Positions 47,449 to 59,007 of a stretch of DNA of 64,000 bases are shown here, in pieces; position 1 is the stretch's first letter, and each line of letters starts with the position of its first letter. The notes beneath the pieces are model-generated. The model ran no database searches. It saw nothing but the letters and a program-made list of their open reading frames with translations, and was not told the origin of the DNA. Source of the DNA: Neisseria animalis (GTDB lineage: Bacteria; Pseudomonadota; Gammaproteobacteria; Burkholderiales; Neisseriaceae); the NCBI RefSeq assembly GCF_900636515.1, contig NZ_LR134287.1:1736001-1800000 (forward strand). Reading direction: 5' to 3'. The translations under genes were made by a program, and so were the position numbers.

Positions 47449-49018
47449 TTATCGGTCTTCCGATAAAAACGCATCAATACCATTTTCACAGCGGACGGTG
47501 CGATTGCTCAATGTGGTTTGCAAACGCACATCATTCTTCGGCAAAGCGTCCCGCTCGGCTTCGTGATGATAGAGATGGTATGCCACGCCGGCGAATTTGA
47601 GATTGTGCCGTTTCATGCCGTTATGGTAGCAGCGGGCGACAAATTCGCTGTCCTCCCTCCCCCAGCCGACAAACTCATTGTCAAAGCCGTTAACCGCCAG
47701 CGCATCTTCACGAAAAAATCCCATATTGCAGGTTTTGATGCCCTTGTGCTGACAACTTCCCCGACTGCCGGCATATGAAGACAAGAACCGGCAGCGCACC
47801 GCCGAAATGCGTTTACCGATGCCTTTGCTCCAAGCAGAAAGTTTCGGCAAACCGTTTTCGGAGAGAATTTCCCGAGTGCGCGTTTCGGTCAGCAAAACCC
47901 GCGAACCTTGTATCAGGCGGCCTTTGTGCGCCCTATCGATATGATCGGCAATAAAGTGCGGCTCAAGCAGCATATCGCCATCAATCAAAACAATATAATC
48001 ACTTTGTGCCATGGCAATGGCACGGTTTCTTGCCTCTGCCGCACGGAAACCGTCGTCCGGCCGCCAAGCGTGCTTGACCGGCACGGGGGAAACCTGCCGG
48101 AAACGGCGTACCACTTCGGCCGTTTCCTCACCCGAACCATCATCGGCAATAATGATTTCGTCGGGCAGACGGGTTTGCGCCAATGCCGATTGCAACACTT
48201 TCTCCAAAGCATCGGGACGATTGTAAGTCGTTATCACCAAAGCCGTGGAAAGCCGGCGGTTTCGCTCGTAAAGTTTGACATATTTGTAGTACGAACCTTG
48301 CGCGTTGGCAATCGAAATCGTCAGCCCGTCCGCACCATACATAAACCCGCGTTTAAACAGGTAGTTTTTGATAAACGATACGCCGCCGTGCAATAATGCT
48401 TTCGATAAAGAAGCCGGTTTTTTGTATTGGTTTTCATCGGCATACAGTGAGCTGTACTGCTGCATTTTCTTAACCAATCCTTCGGCATTCTCAAACGAAT
48501 AATGCTTCAGGCAACCCGGCAAAACCTGTTTGACCGATTCCGGCGGCAGAATCAAAGCCTCGTGAACCTGACGGTCGGAAAAGCGGGTAAATTCCCTGTG
48601 GTAAAGGCGCGGCAGAACATCAGGATACCAACCGCATGCTTTAATCAAACGGCGGTTATAGTGGTTCAGGCGTGAAAGCATAAAGATTTTGCGGGGATTG
48701 TTTTCGGCTACTGCCGCGCGAATCCCTCCAATCAATACTTCATCGGCCACTTCATCGCTATCGATACTGAAAATCCAATCATGTTTTGCCAGCCTCTGCC
48801 GCACGGTTTTTCATCGGCCCGAAACCATCAAACTCATGGTAACAGCAGCGGACATTGGCAAACTGCGCGGCAATTTCCAAAGTTCTGTCGGTCGAACCGT
48901 TGTCCAGCAGCAGTATTTCATCAAAATCCGCCAATGCGTCCAATACTTCGGCAAGATGAGGTTCGGAGTTTTTTACCAATATGGCAGCAGTGGCCGGAAT
49001 GGGGGGTGTCGGGGTCAT
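47449..49018 (-). pseudogene. Two-domain family 2 glycosyltransferase, frameshifted near codon 78
   Basis: The 5' part (49018 to ~48780) encodes MTPTPPIPATAAILVKNSEP...LLLDNGSTDRTLEIA, the start of a LgtF/WaaE-like GT2 domain, and stops at AEAGKT. The next frame continues with KHDWIFSIDSDEV, exactly the expected following segment. An AAAA tract at 48784-48787 (minus strand) with one A too many explains the break. The 3' part (to 47449) completes domain 1 and holds a second GT2 domain (ALVITTYNRPDALEKVL, IVLIDGDMLLEPHF) with a galactosyltransferase-like C-terminus (NGFDNEFVGWGREDSEF). It would modify lipooligosaccharide or a similar glycan. It may be a true pseudogene, a slippage switch or a sequencing error. 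Confidence 0.82.
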
Positions 49019-49108
49019 AAAAGAAGCCGTCTGAAAAACTGTCTGCGTGTATTTTACCCGATATACCGCTACAATACGCATTTGATTTTACAGACGGCCT
49101 TTCCAACC

Positions 49109-50071
49109 ATGCAGCTTATTCTTGCGCCCATGCAGGGGCTTTGCGATGATGTGATGCGCGATTTGCTGACCCGTATCGGCGGCTACGACGAATGCGTAAG
49201 CGAGTTTGTCCGCATTACCCATACCGTGCATTCCCGTGCCACATGGCTCAAACACATACCGGAAATCGCCACCGGCAACAAAACCTTTGCCGGTACGCCC
49301 TGCACAGTGCAGCTTTTGGGCAGCGATGCGGACAATATGGCGGTCAACGCGCTGGAAGCGGTGCGTTTCGGTGCGGACAAAATCGACTTGAATTTCGGCT
49401 GCCCCGCGCCGACGGTCAACAAACACAAAGGCGGAGCGGTGTTGCTGAAAGAGCCGGAGCTGATTTTCCATATTGTGAAAACCCTGCGCGAACGCTTGCC
49501 CGCGCATATTCCGCTGACCGGAAAAATGCGTTTGGGATTTGAAGACAAAAGCCTTGCTTTGGAATGTGCGGCGGCGATTGCAGACGGCGGCGCATGCGGC
49601 CTGACGGTACACGCGCGTACCAAGGTCGAAGGCTACGAACCGCCCGCGCATTGGGATTGGGTCAGGAAAATCCGCGAAGCAGTAGATATTCCGGTTACCG
49701 CAAACGGCGATGTGTTCAGCTTAAAGGATTATCTGGAAATTAAAGAAACCAGCGGTTGCGACAGCGTCATGATCGGGCGGGGGGCGGTAATCCGGCCGGA
49801 TTTGGCGCGGCAGATTAAGCAATACGAGGCGGGCAATGCGGTATCGGAAGCGGATTTTGCTGAAATTGCAGGCTGGATAAGGCTGTTTTTCGACTTGTGC
49901 TTGGCCAAAGAAAGCAACAACAAATATCCCGTTGCCCGTTTGAAACAATGGCTGGGCATGATGAAAAAAGCCTACGCGCCCGCACAGGAATTGTTTGAAC
50001 AAGTGCGCCCGATTAAGGAAGCCGATGAAGTTCGAAGGATTTTGGCGGTATTTGAGCAAACGCAAATATAG
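49109..50071 (+). CDS. dusC: tRNA-dihydrouridine(16) synthase
   Basis: An FMN-dependent enzyme that reduces U16 in tRNA, 320 residues from ATG 49109 (MQLILAPMQGLCDDVMRDLL). The catalytic Cys98 lies in DLNFGCPAPTVNKHKGG. HARTKVEGYEPPAHWDW and the GRGAVIRPDLARQI segment fit the DusC subgroup rather than DusA/B. The stop codon TAG is formed by the first bases of Correia-like copy 12 (TATAG), so the original 3' end may have been replaced. It is divergent from the glycosyltransferase gene. Confidence 0.93.
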   Translation: MQLILAPMQGLCDDVMRDLLTRIGGYDECVSEFVRITHTVHSRATWLKHIPEIATGNKTFAGTPCTVQLLGSDADNMAVNALEAVRFGADKIDLNFGCPAPTVNKHKGGAVLLKEPELIFHIVKTLRERLPAHIPLTGKMRLGFEDKSLALECAAAIADGGACGLTVHARTKVEGYEPPAHWDWVRKIREAVDIPVTANGDVFSLKDYLEIKETSGCDSVMIGRGAVIRPDLARQIKQYEAGNAVSEADFAEIAGWIRLFFDLCLAKESNNKYPVARLKQWLGMMKKAYAPAQELFEQVRPIKEADEVRRILAVFEQTQI

Positions 50072-50173
50072 TCATTTAAAATAAGAATGATACAGCGTTG
50101 CTTTGCCTTGCCGTACTATGTGTACTGTCTGCGGCTTCGCTGCCTTGTCTCATTCTTATTTTATTCGACTATA
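50067..50173 (-). mobile_element. Correia-like element, copy 12 (107 bp), overlapping the dusC stop
   Basis: Intact copy whose left TATAG supplies the dusC stop codon (50069-50071). Confidence 0.92.
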
Positions 50174-50198
50174 AATCTGAATGCGGCAAAATAAGCGT

Positions 50199-50244
50199 AA
50201 AGGCCGTCTGCAAAATCAGGATATGCGATTTGCAGACGGCCTTT
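50199..50244 (+). terminator. Terminator downstream of dusC and copy 12
   Basis: Uptake-sequence inverted pair; it probably terminated dusC before the element inserted. Confidence 0.8.
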
Positions 50245-50343
50245 CCACAAACCCTTTCAAATTTTACACAGCCTGCCAACCATCTGTAAGCAACAATGCT
50301 ATACTGTAACAATCAATCCGTTTAAAAATTCTGTTGCAACAAT

Positions 50344-51105
50344 ATGCCCGCCTCGCCCGTTACCATTACATCTTACAATATGCACAAAGGAATGTCGGCG
50401 CTCAACCGCAAGGTGCAGCTCAACCGCATGGCGGAAGAGTTGAAAGGCTTAAATTCCGATGTATTGTTTCTGCAGGAAGTGCAGGGGCTGCATATGGAAC
50501 GCAGCAGCCGCTTTTCCGAGTTCCCCGACCGGCCGCATTACGATGTTTTGGGCGAACATTTGGATTTTCACCGCAGCTACGGTAAAAACGCCGTCTATCC
50601 CGAACGCCATCATGGCAACGCCATTCTCAGCCACCTGCCGATTGATACGCGCCACAATCTGGATATTACGGTGAATAAAATGGAACAGCGCGGTATGCTG
50701 CATTGCGAAGTGCTGCCCGAAGGTTGGGAAACGCCGCTGGTCTGCCTGTGCGCCCATTTGAACTTGCGCGAACCCGACCGTGCCAAACAATATCGGGCGA
50801 TTTTTGAATATGTCAGCCGCCACATCAGCAGCGACAGCCCCTTGGTCATCGCCGGAGATTTCAACGACTGGCGGCAGAAATCGGCCTTATCGCTGGGCAA
50901 GGCTTTAAACTTGGAAGAAGTTTTTGTGGATCAGCAAGGCAAACGGCCGAAAACCTTTCCTGCCCGTATGCCGCTGTTGAGCCTTGACCGCGTTTATACG
51001 CGCAATTTGGAAATTTTGGATACCCAAATCCACAACAGCACCAACTGGCAAAAACTCTCCGACCACCTGCCGTTGAGCGTCAAATTCAAACCCAAATTAC
51101 CCTGA
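50344..51105 (+). CDS. Endonuclease/exonuclease/phosphatase (EEP) family protein
   Basis: A 253-residue soluble Mg2+-dependent phosphohydrolase of the DNase I/EEP fold. Motifs in order are TSYNMHKGMSALNRK (Asn), DVLFLQEVQG (catalytic Glu), YGKNAVYPERHHGNAILS (His), AHLNLREPDRAKQY, VIAGDFNDWR (Asp/Asn) and LSDHLPLSVKF (Asp-His). There is no signal peptide. The substrate could be DNA, RNA or a phospholipid; it cannot be told from sequence. Confidence 0.85.
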   Translation: MPASPVTITSYNMHKGMSALNRKVQLNRMAEELKGLNSDVLFLQEVQGLHMERSSRFSEFPDRPHYDVLGEHLDFHRSYGKNAVYPERHHGNAILSHLPIDTRHNLDITVNKMEQRGMLHCEVLPEGWETPLVCLCAHLNLREPDRAKQYRAIFEYVSRHISSDSPLVIAGDFNDWRQKSALSLGKALNLEEVFVDQQGKRPKTFPARMPLLSLDRVYTRNLEILDTQIHNSTNWQKLSDHLPLSVKFKPKLP

Positions 51106-51189
51106 ACCGTACAATCGGCAGCATGACAACAGCCGCGATATGTCCGCCTTGGCTATCGTCTTCTCTCAGTTGCCGTTCATCATGATGCA

Positions 51190-51306
51190 GTCGAATCACA
51201 CAAAGTGAGCCAAGGCAATACCATTCGGCAAACCGGTTGCTTCATCGGCAGCTTGCCCCCTCTTTGAGCAAAACGCGGCAACGCCGTATCATTCTGCGTT
51301 CAATAA
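51190..51306 (+). repeat. Degenerate long-form Correia-like copy
   Basis: TCGAATCACACAAAGTGAGC at the left and GCAACGCCGTATCATTCTG at the right flank an internal part with TTGCTTCATCGGCAGC and CTCTTTGAGCAAAAC. This is the arrangement of the ~155-bp Correia form rather than the 107-bp form. Confidence 0.65.
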
Positions 51307-51313
51307 GCATACC

Positions 51314-51358
51314 AAAGGCCGTCTGCAAAACAGCATACGCCATTTGCAGACGGCCTTA
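51314..51358 (-). terminator. Terminator of the lptFG operon
   Basis: Uptake-sequence inverted pair just beyond the lptG stop. Confidence 0.83.
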
Positions 51359-51386
51359 TCTTGATTTTTCTGTCAATCCGTTCAGC

Positions 51387-52457
51387 CTACCGCTTTTCCT
51401 GCCTGCGTATCAAATACACCGCCAGCAGCGCGAAAATAATGGTCGGCAGCGCACCGGCAAGAAACGGCGGAATACCGTAAAGCTGGCTGGTAAAGCCGAA
51501 CAAACGTCCGGCGAAGTGAAACGCCAAACCCAAACAAATGCCGCCAAACAGCTTCAAGCCCATGTTGCCGTGGCGCGTATTTTGCGGCGTAAAAGCAAAA
51601 GCCACCAAAGCCATCACCCAAGCGGCAACCGGATACACCAGCTTGCGCCACCACGCAATCTCATAGGTTTGCGTTTGCTGGTGGTTATTTTCCAAATGGG
51701 TGATGTAAGTCGTCAACTCCGCCACCGACATTTGCTCAGGATCGACCAGCAATACATCAAGCAGACTGCTTTTCAACGAAACCGGCCAAGATTCCTCTAC
51801 GGTCTCGGAAATATCGATTTTGTCAGCCCCCAAAACGCTGCGGCGCACGTTTTTCAGCAGCCAACTGCCGTCTGCATTGAGCACCGCCCGTTCCGCTTCA
51901 GCAGCTTCTACCAGCTCGTGACAGTCGTCATGCCGCCAAATTTTAATTCCCAAAAGCGTATGGTCGGGCAGCATCTCGCGCACATTGATGATATTGTTTT
52001 GCTCTTTCAGCCACAAGCCCGAAGCACCGGCACTGATTTTCCCGTGAACCGCGCTGGCTTTGATGTTTTCCGCACGCTGGCTCAACGACGGCGCTACCCA
52101 CTCTCCCAACACAGCCGTTGCCACAGCAAAAATCAAACCGAATTGCGACAAAATCAGCAACAGCCTTTTGGTACTCAACCCGCTGGCTTTCATGACCGTC
52201 AATTCACTGCCCGAAGCAAGCTGGCTCAACGCAATCAATCCGCCGATTAATACGCCCAGCGGCATCAATTCATAGGCGCGCGCGGGCATCTGCAACAACA
52301 CATATTGCGCCATTTCCCAGCCGCCGTAATTTCCCCTGCCGAGATTGCCCGCTTCATCAATGATTTCAAAAAAACTGTACAACGCCAAAAACGCCAACAG
52401 CGCATACACGGCCATCACAGCCATCTGGCGGATAATATAACGCGAAACCAAATTCAT
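51387..52457 (-). CDS. lptG: LPS export ABC transporter permease LptG
   Basis: One of the two inner-membrane permeases that with LptB2 and LptC extract lipooligosaccharide from the inner membrane. It has 356 residues: N-terminal helix MNLVSRYIIRQMAVMAVYALLAF, a periplasmic beta-jellyroll (about 130-260) and three C-terminal helices, six transmembrane segments in all. PLGVLIGGLIALSQLASGSELTVM is the family signature. Its ATG overlaps the lptF stop by one base (TAATG), giving translational coupling. Confidence 0.95.
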   Translation of the reverse strand: MNLVSRYIIRQMAVMAVYALLAFLALYSFFEIIDEAGNLGRGNYGGWEMAQYVLLQMPARAYELMPLGVLIGGLIALSQLASGSELTVMKASGLSTKRLLLILSQFGLIFAVATAVLGEWVAPSLSQRAENIKASAVHGKISAGASGLWLKEQNNIINVREMLPDHTLLGIKIWRHDDCHELVEAAEAERAVLNADGSWLLKNVRRSVLGADKIDISETVEESWPVSLKSSLLDVLLVDPEQMSVAELTTYITHLENNHQQTQTYEIAWWRKLVYPVAAWVMALVAFAFTPQNTRHGNMGLKLFGGICLGLAFHFAGRLFGFTSQLYGIPPFLAGALPTIIFALLAVYLIRRQEKR

Positions 52458-53572
52458 TATTTTCCGCCTTTCAGGGTCAGACTTTTACCTACTGCCTGCC
52501 AAAACGGCTGCGCCGGCATACTGCGAACCCTCAACAGCACCACCGCCACCAGAAAAACCAGCACGTGCATCGGCAACAAACCGACAACAAACGGAATGCT
52601 GCCGTCTTCCACCGCACGGCGCAACAGGGTCAAGCCGTTTTGGTAAATCAAAAACATACCGATGGCAATCAGAATATTGTAAGTATGCCCTGTCCGCGGA
52701 TTAAAGTACGACAGCGGCACAGCCAGCAGGCACAACAATAAAACACTGATCGGCAGCGATACGCGCCACATCAGCTCCGCGCGGTGTTGCGGATTGCTGC
52801 TGCCGACAAGCTGCTCGGTCGGAATGGTACGGCGGTGGGAAATCGGATCGACAATTTTCGGCGTGGTGCTGATAATCAGATTGAGCTTTTCAAACGATAC
52901 CTGATTGTAATCCCCTCTGCCGGGCGTACCGCTGTAACGGTAGCCGTTACGCAGCTCTAAAGTGCGCTTGTTGTCTTCCAAAGAGAAGTTGCCCTCTTTG
53001 GCAAAGACCACCGTATCATTCCCTTTTTCGTCCTGCTCCCGCAAAAACAAATTTTTCATAACCCCCGAACCGGCATCGAAGGTTTCCACAAAATATACCC
53101 GGTCGCTGCGTTTGCCCAAAGAATTAAACGTACCGGCCTCCACCAGCGATAATTCCTGCTTTTGCTTGAGCAATTCCGCATATTCGCGGCTGCGTAACTC
53201 CGCCCAAGGCATTACCCAAAGCTGCATCACCGCAATCAGCAAGGAAAAGGGAACGGCAAACTGCATAACCGGCTTAATCCACTGGCGCAACGCCAAGCCG
53301 CACGAGAGCCATACCGACATCTCGCTGTCGCGCCAATAGCGGGTCAGCACCGTCAGCGTACTGATAAATGCCGTCAACACCAATAAAAGCGGTGTCATAC
53401 CGATGACCCAGAAGCCGACCAATGCCAGCACTGCTTCCGTTGCCACCCGTCCGTCTGCCGCCCGACCGAGCAGGTTGATGGCCTGTGTCGAAACCAATAC
53501 CGCCAGCAGCACCACAAATACGCCCACAGCGGCAAACGACAGCTCTTTAATGAAATTCCGTTGGTAAATCAT
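52457..53572 (-). CDS. lptF: LPS export ABC transporter permease LptF
   Basis: The partner permease of LptG. It has 371 residues from ATG 53572 (MIYQRNFIKELSF); a TTG three codons upstream at 53581 is less likely. Six transmembrane helices surround a periplasmic domain (about 110-270). Family segments are TPLLLVLTAFISTLTVLTRYWRDSEM and SVLLLCLLAVPLSYFNPRTG, shown here in part. It follows the DUF5672 gene with a gap of only 5 nt between that gene's stop and this ATG, and overlaps lptG. Confidence 0.95.
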   Translation of the reverse strand: MIYQRNFIKELSFAAVGVFVVLLAVLVSTQAINLLGRAADGRVATEAVLALVGFWVIGMTPLLLVLTAFISTLTVLTRYWRDSEMSVWLSCGLALRQWIKPVMQFAVPFSLLIAVMQLWVMPWAELRSREYAELLKQKQELSLVEAGTFNSLGKRSDRVYFVETFDAGSGVMKNLFLREQDEKGNDTVVFAKEGNFSLEDNKRTLELRNGYRYSGTPGRGDYNQVSFEKLNLIISTTPKIVDPISHRRTIPTEQLVGSSNPQHRAELMWRVSLPISVLLLCLLAVPLSYFNPRTGHTYNILIAIGMFLIYQNGLTLLRRAVEDGSIPFVVGLLPMHVLVFLVAVVLLRVRSMPAQPFWQAVGKSLTLKGGK

Positions 53573-53577
53573 AGCGT

Positions 53578-56065
<2,488 letters not shown>

Positions 56066-56081
56066 GCCCCGCGCGCAAGAC

Positions 56082-56149
56082 AAAAAGGCCGTCTGTAAAA
56101 CCAGCCTGCGGATAAATTTCCGCCCGGCGCGTTTTACAGACGGCCTTTT
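56082..56149 (+). terminator. Terminator of pepA
   Basis: A 19-bp inverted repeat with GCCGTCTGTAAAAC and its exact complement. Correia-like copy 13 begins at its T tail. Confidence 0.87.
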
Positions 56150-56255
56150 ATAGTCGAATAAAATAAGAATGAGACAAGGCAGCGAAGCCACAGACAGTAC
56201 ACATAGTACGGCAAGGCAAAGCAACGCTGTATCATTCTTATTTTAAATGACTATA
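56149..56255 (+). mobile_element. Correia-like element, copy 13 (107 bp)
   Basis: Intact copy with one core change (AGCCACAGAC), joined directly to the pepA terminator. Confidence 0.92.
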
Positions 56256-56284
56256 CTGCTCCGCTTCGGGCAATGTTTCGTCTG

Positions 56285-57151
56285 TTACGGCTTTTTCGCC
56301 AACATCGTTACAAATTTAAACTGGATCGGATTGCCAAACTCGTCTTTCGCGTGCATCGCGCCGAGTTCTTCCCGATATTCCAAAATATCCCAATCCTGAT
56401 AGCAGCGGCGCAGCTCCTCTTCTTGAAACTTGAACGGAAACGGCATAGGACAAGGAAAATCGGGCGTATCCATGGCCGAAACAATCAGATTGTAACCGCC
56501 CGCGCGGGTATGCGCCTGCATATCGGCGATAACGTGCGGCACACGCTCCGGCTGTAAAAACATCAGCACCACCGTTGCCACAATATAATCATAATCCTCC
56601 TGCAAAGCGGCGGCGTTCAAATCATACAGCTCCGTGCGGATTTTCAAGCCCTCCTGCCGCGCCAACTCCGCCACATGGTGCAGCGCGTTCGGATTGGTAT
56701 CGACCGCCGTTACCTCGAAATCCTGCAAACCGAGAAACAGCGCATTGCGCCCCTGTCCGCACCCCATATCTAAGGCTTTGCCGGCCGGCACAATATCCTG
56801 CGCCGCACGAACGGCCGAATGCGTGGCACTCATGCCGTATTTCTTACTGAAATAATCGGCCGCTTCGCAATAAAACTCCAATTGGATACGCACATCATCG
56901 CTTTGCGGTTCGATGCGGTGCCATGCCTGCGGTTCGATAATCCAATCGCCGCTGTTGCTATCCAAACTGTGTACCGAAGTTTCCGCACCCGTTTCATCTA
57001 AGCCGATAAAATGCAGACGGCCTTGTAACACCACCAACCGCCCCCAAGTACCCACAGCGGTATTGTGCCGTTCCAACAACGCGGCAGGAATGTCTTCCGC
57101 CGTCCAAACGGGCATTTGCCGGTAACACAACAATTCCTGTTGCTCGCTCAT
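56285..57151 (-). CDS. tehB: SAM-dependent methyltransferase TehB, two-domain form
   Basis: A 288-residue protein with an N-terminal cupin-like DUF1971 domain (about 1-100: CYRQMPVWTAEDIPAALLERHNT, shown in part) fused to a class I methyltransferase domain (motif I KALDMGCGQGRNALFL, motif ATVVLMFL). TehB methylates or volatilises tellurite and other oxyanions and in Haemophilus also influences oxidative resistance; the same fused form occurs there. The start at 57151 (MSEQQELL) is chosen over 57178. It is divergent from rnhA. Confidence 0.9.
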   Translation of the reverse strand: MSEQQELLCYRQMPVWTAEDIPAALLERHNTAVGTWGRLVVLQGRLHFIGLDETGAETSVHSLDSNSGDWIIEPQAWHRIEPQSDDVRIQLEFYCEAADYFSKKYGMSATHSAVRAAQDIVPAGKALDMGCGQGRNALFLGLQDFEVTAVDTNPNALHHVAELARQEGLKIRTELYDLNAAALQEDYDYIVATVVLMFLQPERVPHVIADMQAHTRAGGYNLIVSAMDTPDFPCPMPFPFKFQEEELRRCYQDWDILEYREELGAMHAKDEFGNPIQFKFVTMLAKKP

Positions 57152-57349
57152 TTTTCCATTTCCGAAATTTAATAACATTCATATTATATTCTTGTTTTAT
57201 CGGAATGCAAACGCAAATATGCAGACGGCCTGCAAACAGCCGCCGTAGCCGCTTCGGGCTGTGATAAAATCTGCGGCTGAACATACCGGCATTTTCCCTT
57301 TTGGCGGCACACGCCTGCCGCTCATGCCGTCTGCAAAATGGAGCACATC

Positions 57350-57787
57350 ATGGAAAAAACCGTTTATCTCTATACCGATGGCGCGTGCAAAGGCAATCCG
57401 GGCGCAGGCGGCTGGGGCGTGCTCATGCGCTACGGCGAACACGAAAAAGAACTTTTCGGCGGCGAAGCGGAAACCACCAACAACCGTATGGAGCTGACCG
57501 CCGTCATCGAAGGCTTGAAAAGTCTGAAACGCCGCTGTTCGGTGGAAATCTGCACCGATTCCCAATATGTGAAAAACGGCATGGAAAGCTGGATACACGG
57601 CTGGAAAAAAAACGGCTGGAAAACCGCCGCGAAAAAGCCGGTTAAAAACGATGATTTATGGAAAACACTCGATGATTTGGTCGCCCGCCACGATGTCCGC
57701 TGGGCATGGGTAAAAGGCCATGCCGGACATACGGAAAACGAACGCGCCGACCGTTTGGCCAATCTCGGCGCGGAGCAGTTTTCCTGA
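57350..57787 (+). CDS. rnhA: Ribonuclease HI
   Basis: Degrades RNA in RNA-DNA hybrids. It has 145 residues with the complete catalytic set Asp10, Glu48, Asp70 and Asp134 and the basic protrusion [20 protein letters not shown] (about 81-100). The start at 57350 is supported by GGAG ~9 nt upstream; an ATG four codons earlier is less likely. It ends at an exceptionally long uptake-sequence terminator. Confidence 0.97.
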   Translation: MEKTVYLYTDGACKGNPGAGGWGVLMRYGEHEKELFGGEAETTNNRMELTAVIEGLKSLKRRCSVEICTDSQYVKNGMESWIHGWKKNGWKTAAKKPVKNDDLWKTLDDLVARHDVRWAWVKGHAGHTENERADRLANLGAEQFS

Positions 57788-57908
57788 ACAATAAATATTT
57801 GCCCTGTTCAAGCCGATAGGCATTGACGGCAAACTTTTATGGCACGGCATTCAACCATCATGCGGTAAAAACGGCTGTCAGAGCGGCAAACAAAGAATGT
57901 TTCCAAAC

Positions 57909-57973
57909 AAAGGCCGTCTGCAAAACAGGCAATCCGATATTCGAATATGCCTGTTTTGCAGACGGCCTTTTTT
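57909..57973 (+). terminator. Terminator downstream of rnhA
   Basis: A 22-bp perfect inverted repeat (57909-57930 with 57949-57970) containing paired uptake sequences and a T tail into which Correia-like copy 14 begins. Confidence 0.88.
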
Positions 57974-58079
57974 ATAGTCTTTTAAAATAAGAATGATACT
58001 GCGTTGCTTTGCCTTGCCGTACTATGTGTCCTGTCTGCGGCTTCGCTGCCTTGTCTCATTCTTATTTTATTCGACTATA
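57973..58079 (-). mobile_element. Correia-like element, copy 14 (107 bp)
   Basis: Complete, with a few substitutions (TAGTCTTTTAAAA, TACTGCG, GTCCTG), so more diverged than its siblings. Confidence 0.88.
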
Positions 58080-58169
58080 ATAACAACAATGTACAAACAC
58101 ACTGCCGCACGCAACACTTCCGCCAAACCGTTATATTGCCGCATCACACGGCATCAAACCAGCCATAAA

Positions 58170-58265
58170 ACCGCAGACCGTGCAAACAGCAAAAACGGGC
58201 GAACCTGCCGCTTTCGCAGTTTCGTCACGCCCTCTTCGGCAAAGCGCAGCCATTCCGTATCAATC
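58170..58265 (+). repeat. Degenerate long-form Correia-like copy
   Basis: CCGCAGACCGTGCAAACAG, GCCGCTTTCGCAGTTT, CTCTTCGGCAAAGC and CCGTATCAAT follow the order of the long Correia form. The rest of the 58080-58410 gap shows no gene. Confidence 0.45.
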
Positions 58266-58410
58266 ACCGTATCTTCGCACCGCTGCCGCAAACCGCATGA
58301 AAAACCCGTTACCACAGCAATGCAGCCGTATCATTATCGGGTTTACCCGCCCGGCAGACGGCTTACCCGACGCGGTATTTACCCCGAATATCGCAGGTAT
58401 TTTCCGCCGC

Positions 58411-59007
58411 TTATTCCTGAAACAGAAAATGCCCCAGCTTGTCCGCTTTGGTATGCAGATAGCGTTCGTTTTCGGCATTCTCGCCCACTTGCAGCGCACG
58501 GCGTTCGACGACATTAATGCCGGCTTGTTGCAGCGTTTGGACTTTCTCGGGATTGTTGGTCAGCAGCTTGACCGCCGCAATGCCCAAGTGGTCGTAAATA
58601 TGCTTGGCAAGCATAAAGTCGCGCGCATCAACGGGCAAACCGAGTTCCACATTGGCTTCCACCGTATCCAGACCTTTATCCTGTAATTGATAGGCGCGGA
58701 TTTTGTTGATCAAACCGATACCGCGCCCTTCTTGGCGCAAATAGACAATCACGCCCCGCCCTTCCTGCTGCACGGCCTGCATGGCCGCCTTGAGCTGGGG
58801 GCCGCAATCACATTTTTGCGAAAACAGTGCGTCTCCGGTCAGACACTCGGAATGGACGCGCGACAACACGGGCAGGCCGTCTGCAACATCGCCCATCACC
58901 AGCGCAACGTGTTCCTGACCGCCCGGCTCTTCAAAACCGTGCATGGTAAACACGCCCCATTCGGTCGGCAGCCGGCAGGCGGCAACGAATTTAAGTGCAT
59001 CAGTCAT
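58411..59007 (-). CDS. ribA: GTP cyclohydrolase II
   Basis: First step of riboflavin synthesis: GTP to diaminohydroxyphosphoribosylaminopyrimidine. It has 198 residues. The zinc-binding Cys55, Cys66 and Cys68 lie in VHSECLTGD and SQKCDCGPQ, followed by [11 protein letters not shown] and LLTNNPEK. It is a stand-alone GCH II, not fused to RibB. The start overlaps the upstream GAF gene by 8 nt, so the two are translated from one mRNA. No FMN riboswitch is visible upstream. Confidence 0.95.
   Translation of the reverse strand: MTDALKFVAACRLPTEWGVFTMHGFEEPGGQEHVALVMGDVADGLPVLSRVHSECLTGDALFSQKCDCGPQLKAAMQAVQQEGRGVIVYLRQEGRGIGLINKIRAYQLQDKGLDTVEANVELGLPVDARDFMLAKHIYDHLGIAAVKLLTNNPEKVQTLQQAGINVVERRALQVGENAENERYLHTKADKLGHFLFQE

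Noticed and set aside
49001..49006. C6 tract at the start of the glycosyltransferase as a phase-variation switch
   Set aside because: Six bases is below the length usually associated with high-frequency slippage; kept only as a remark.
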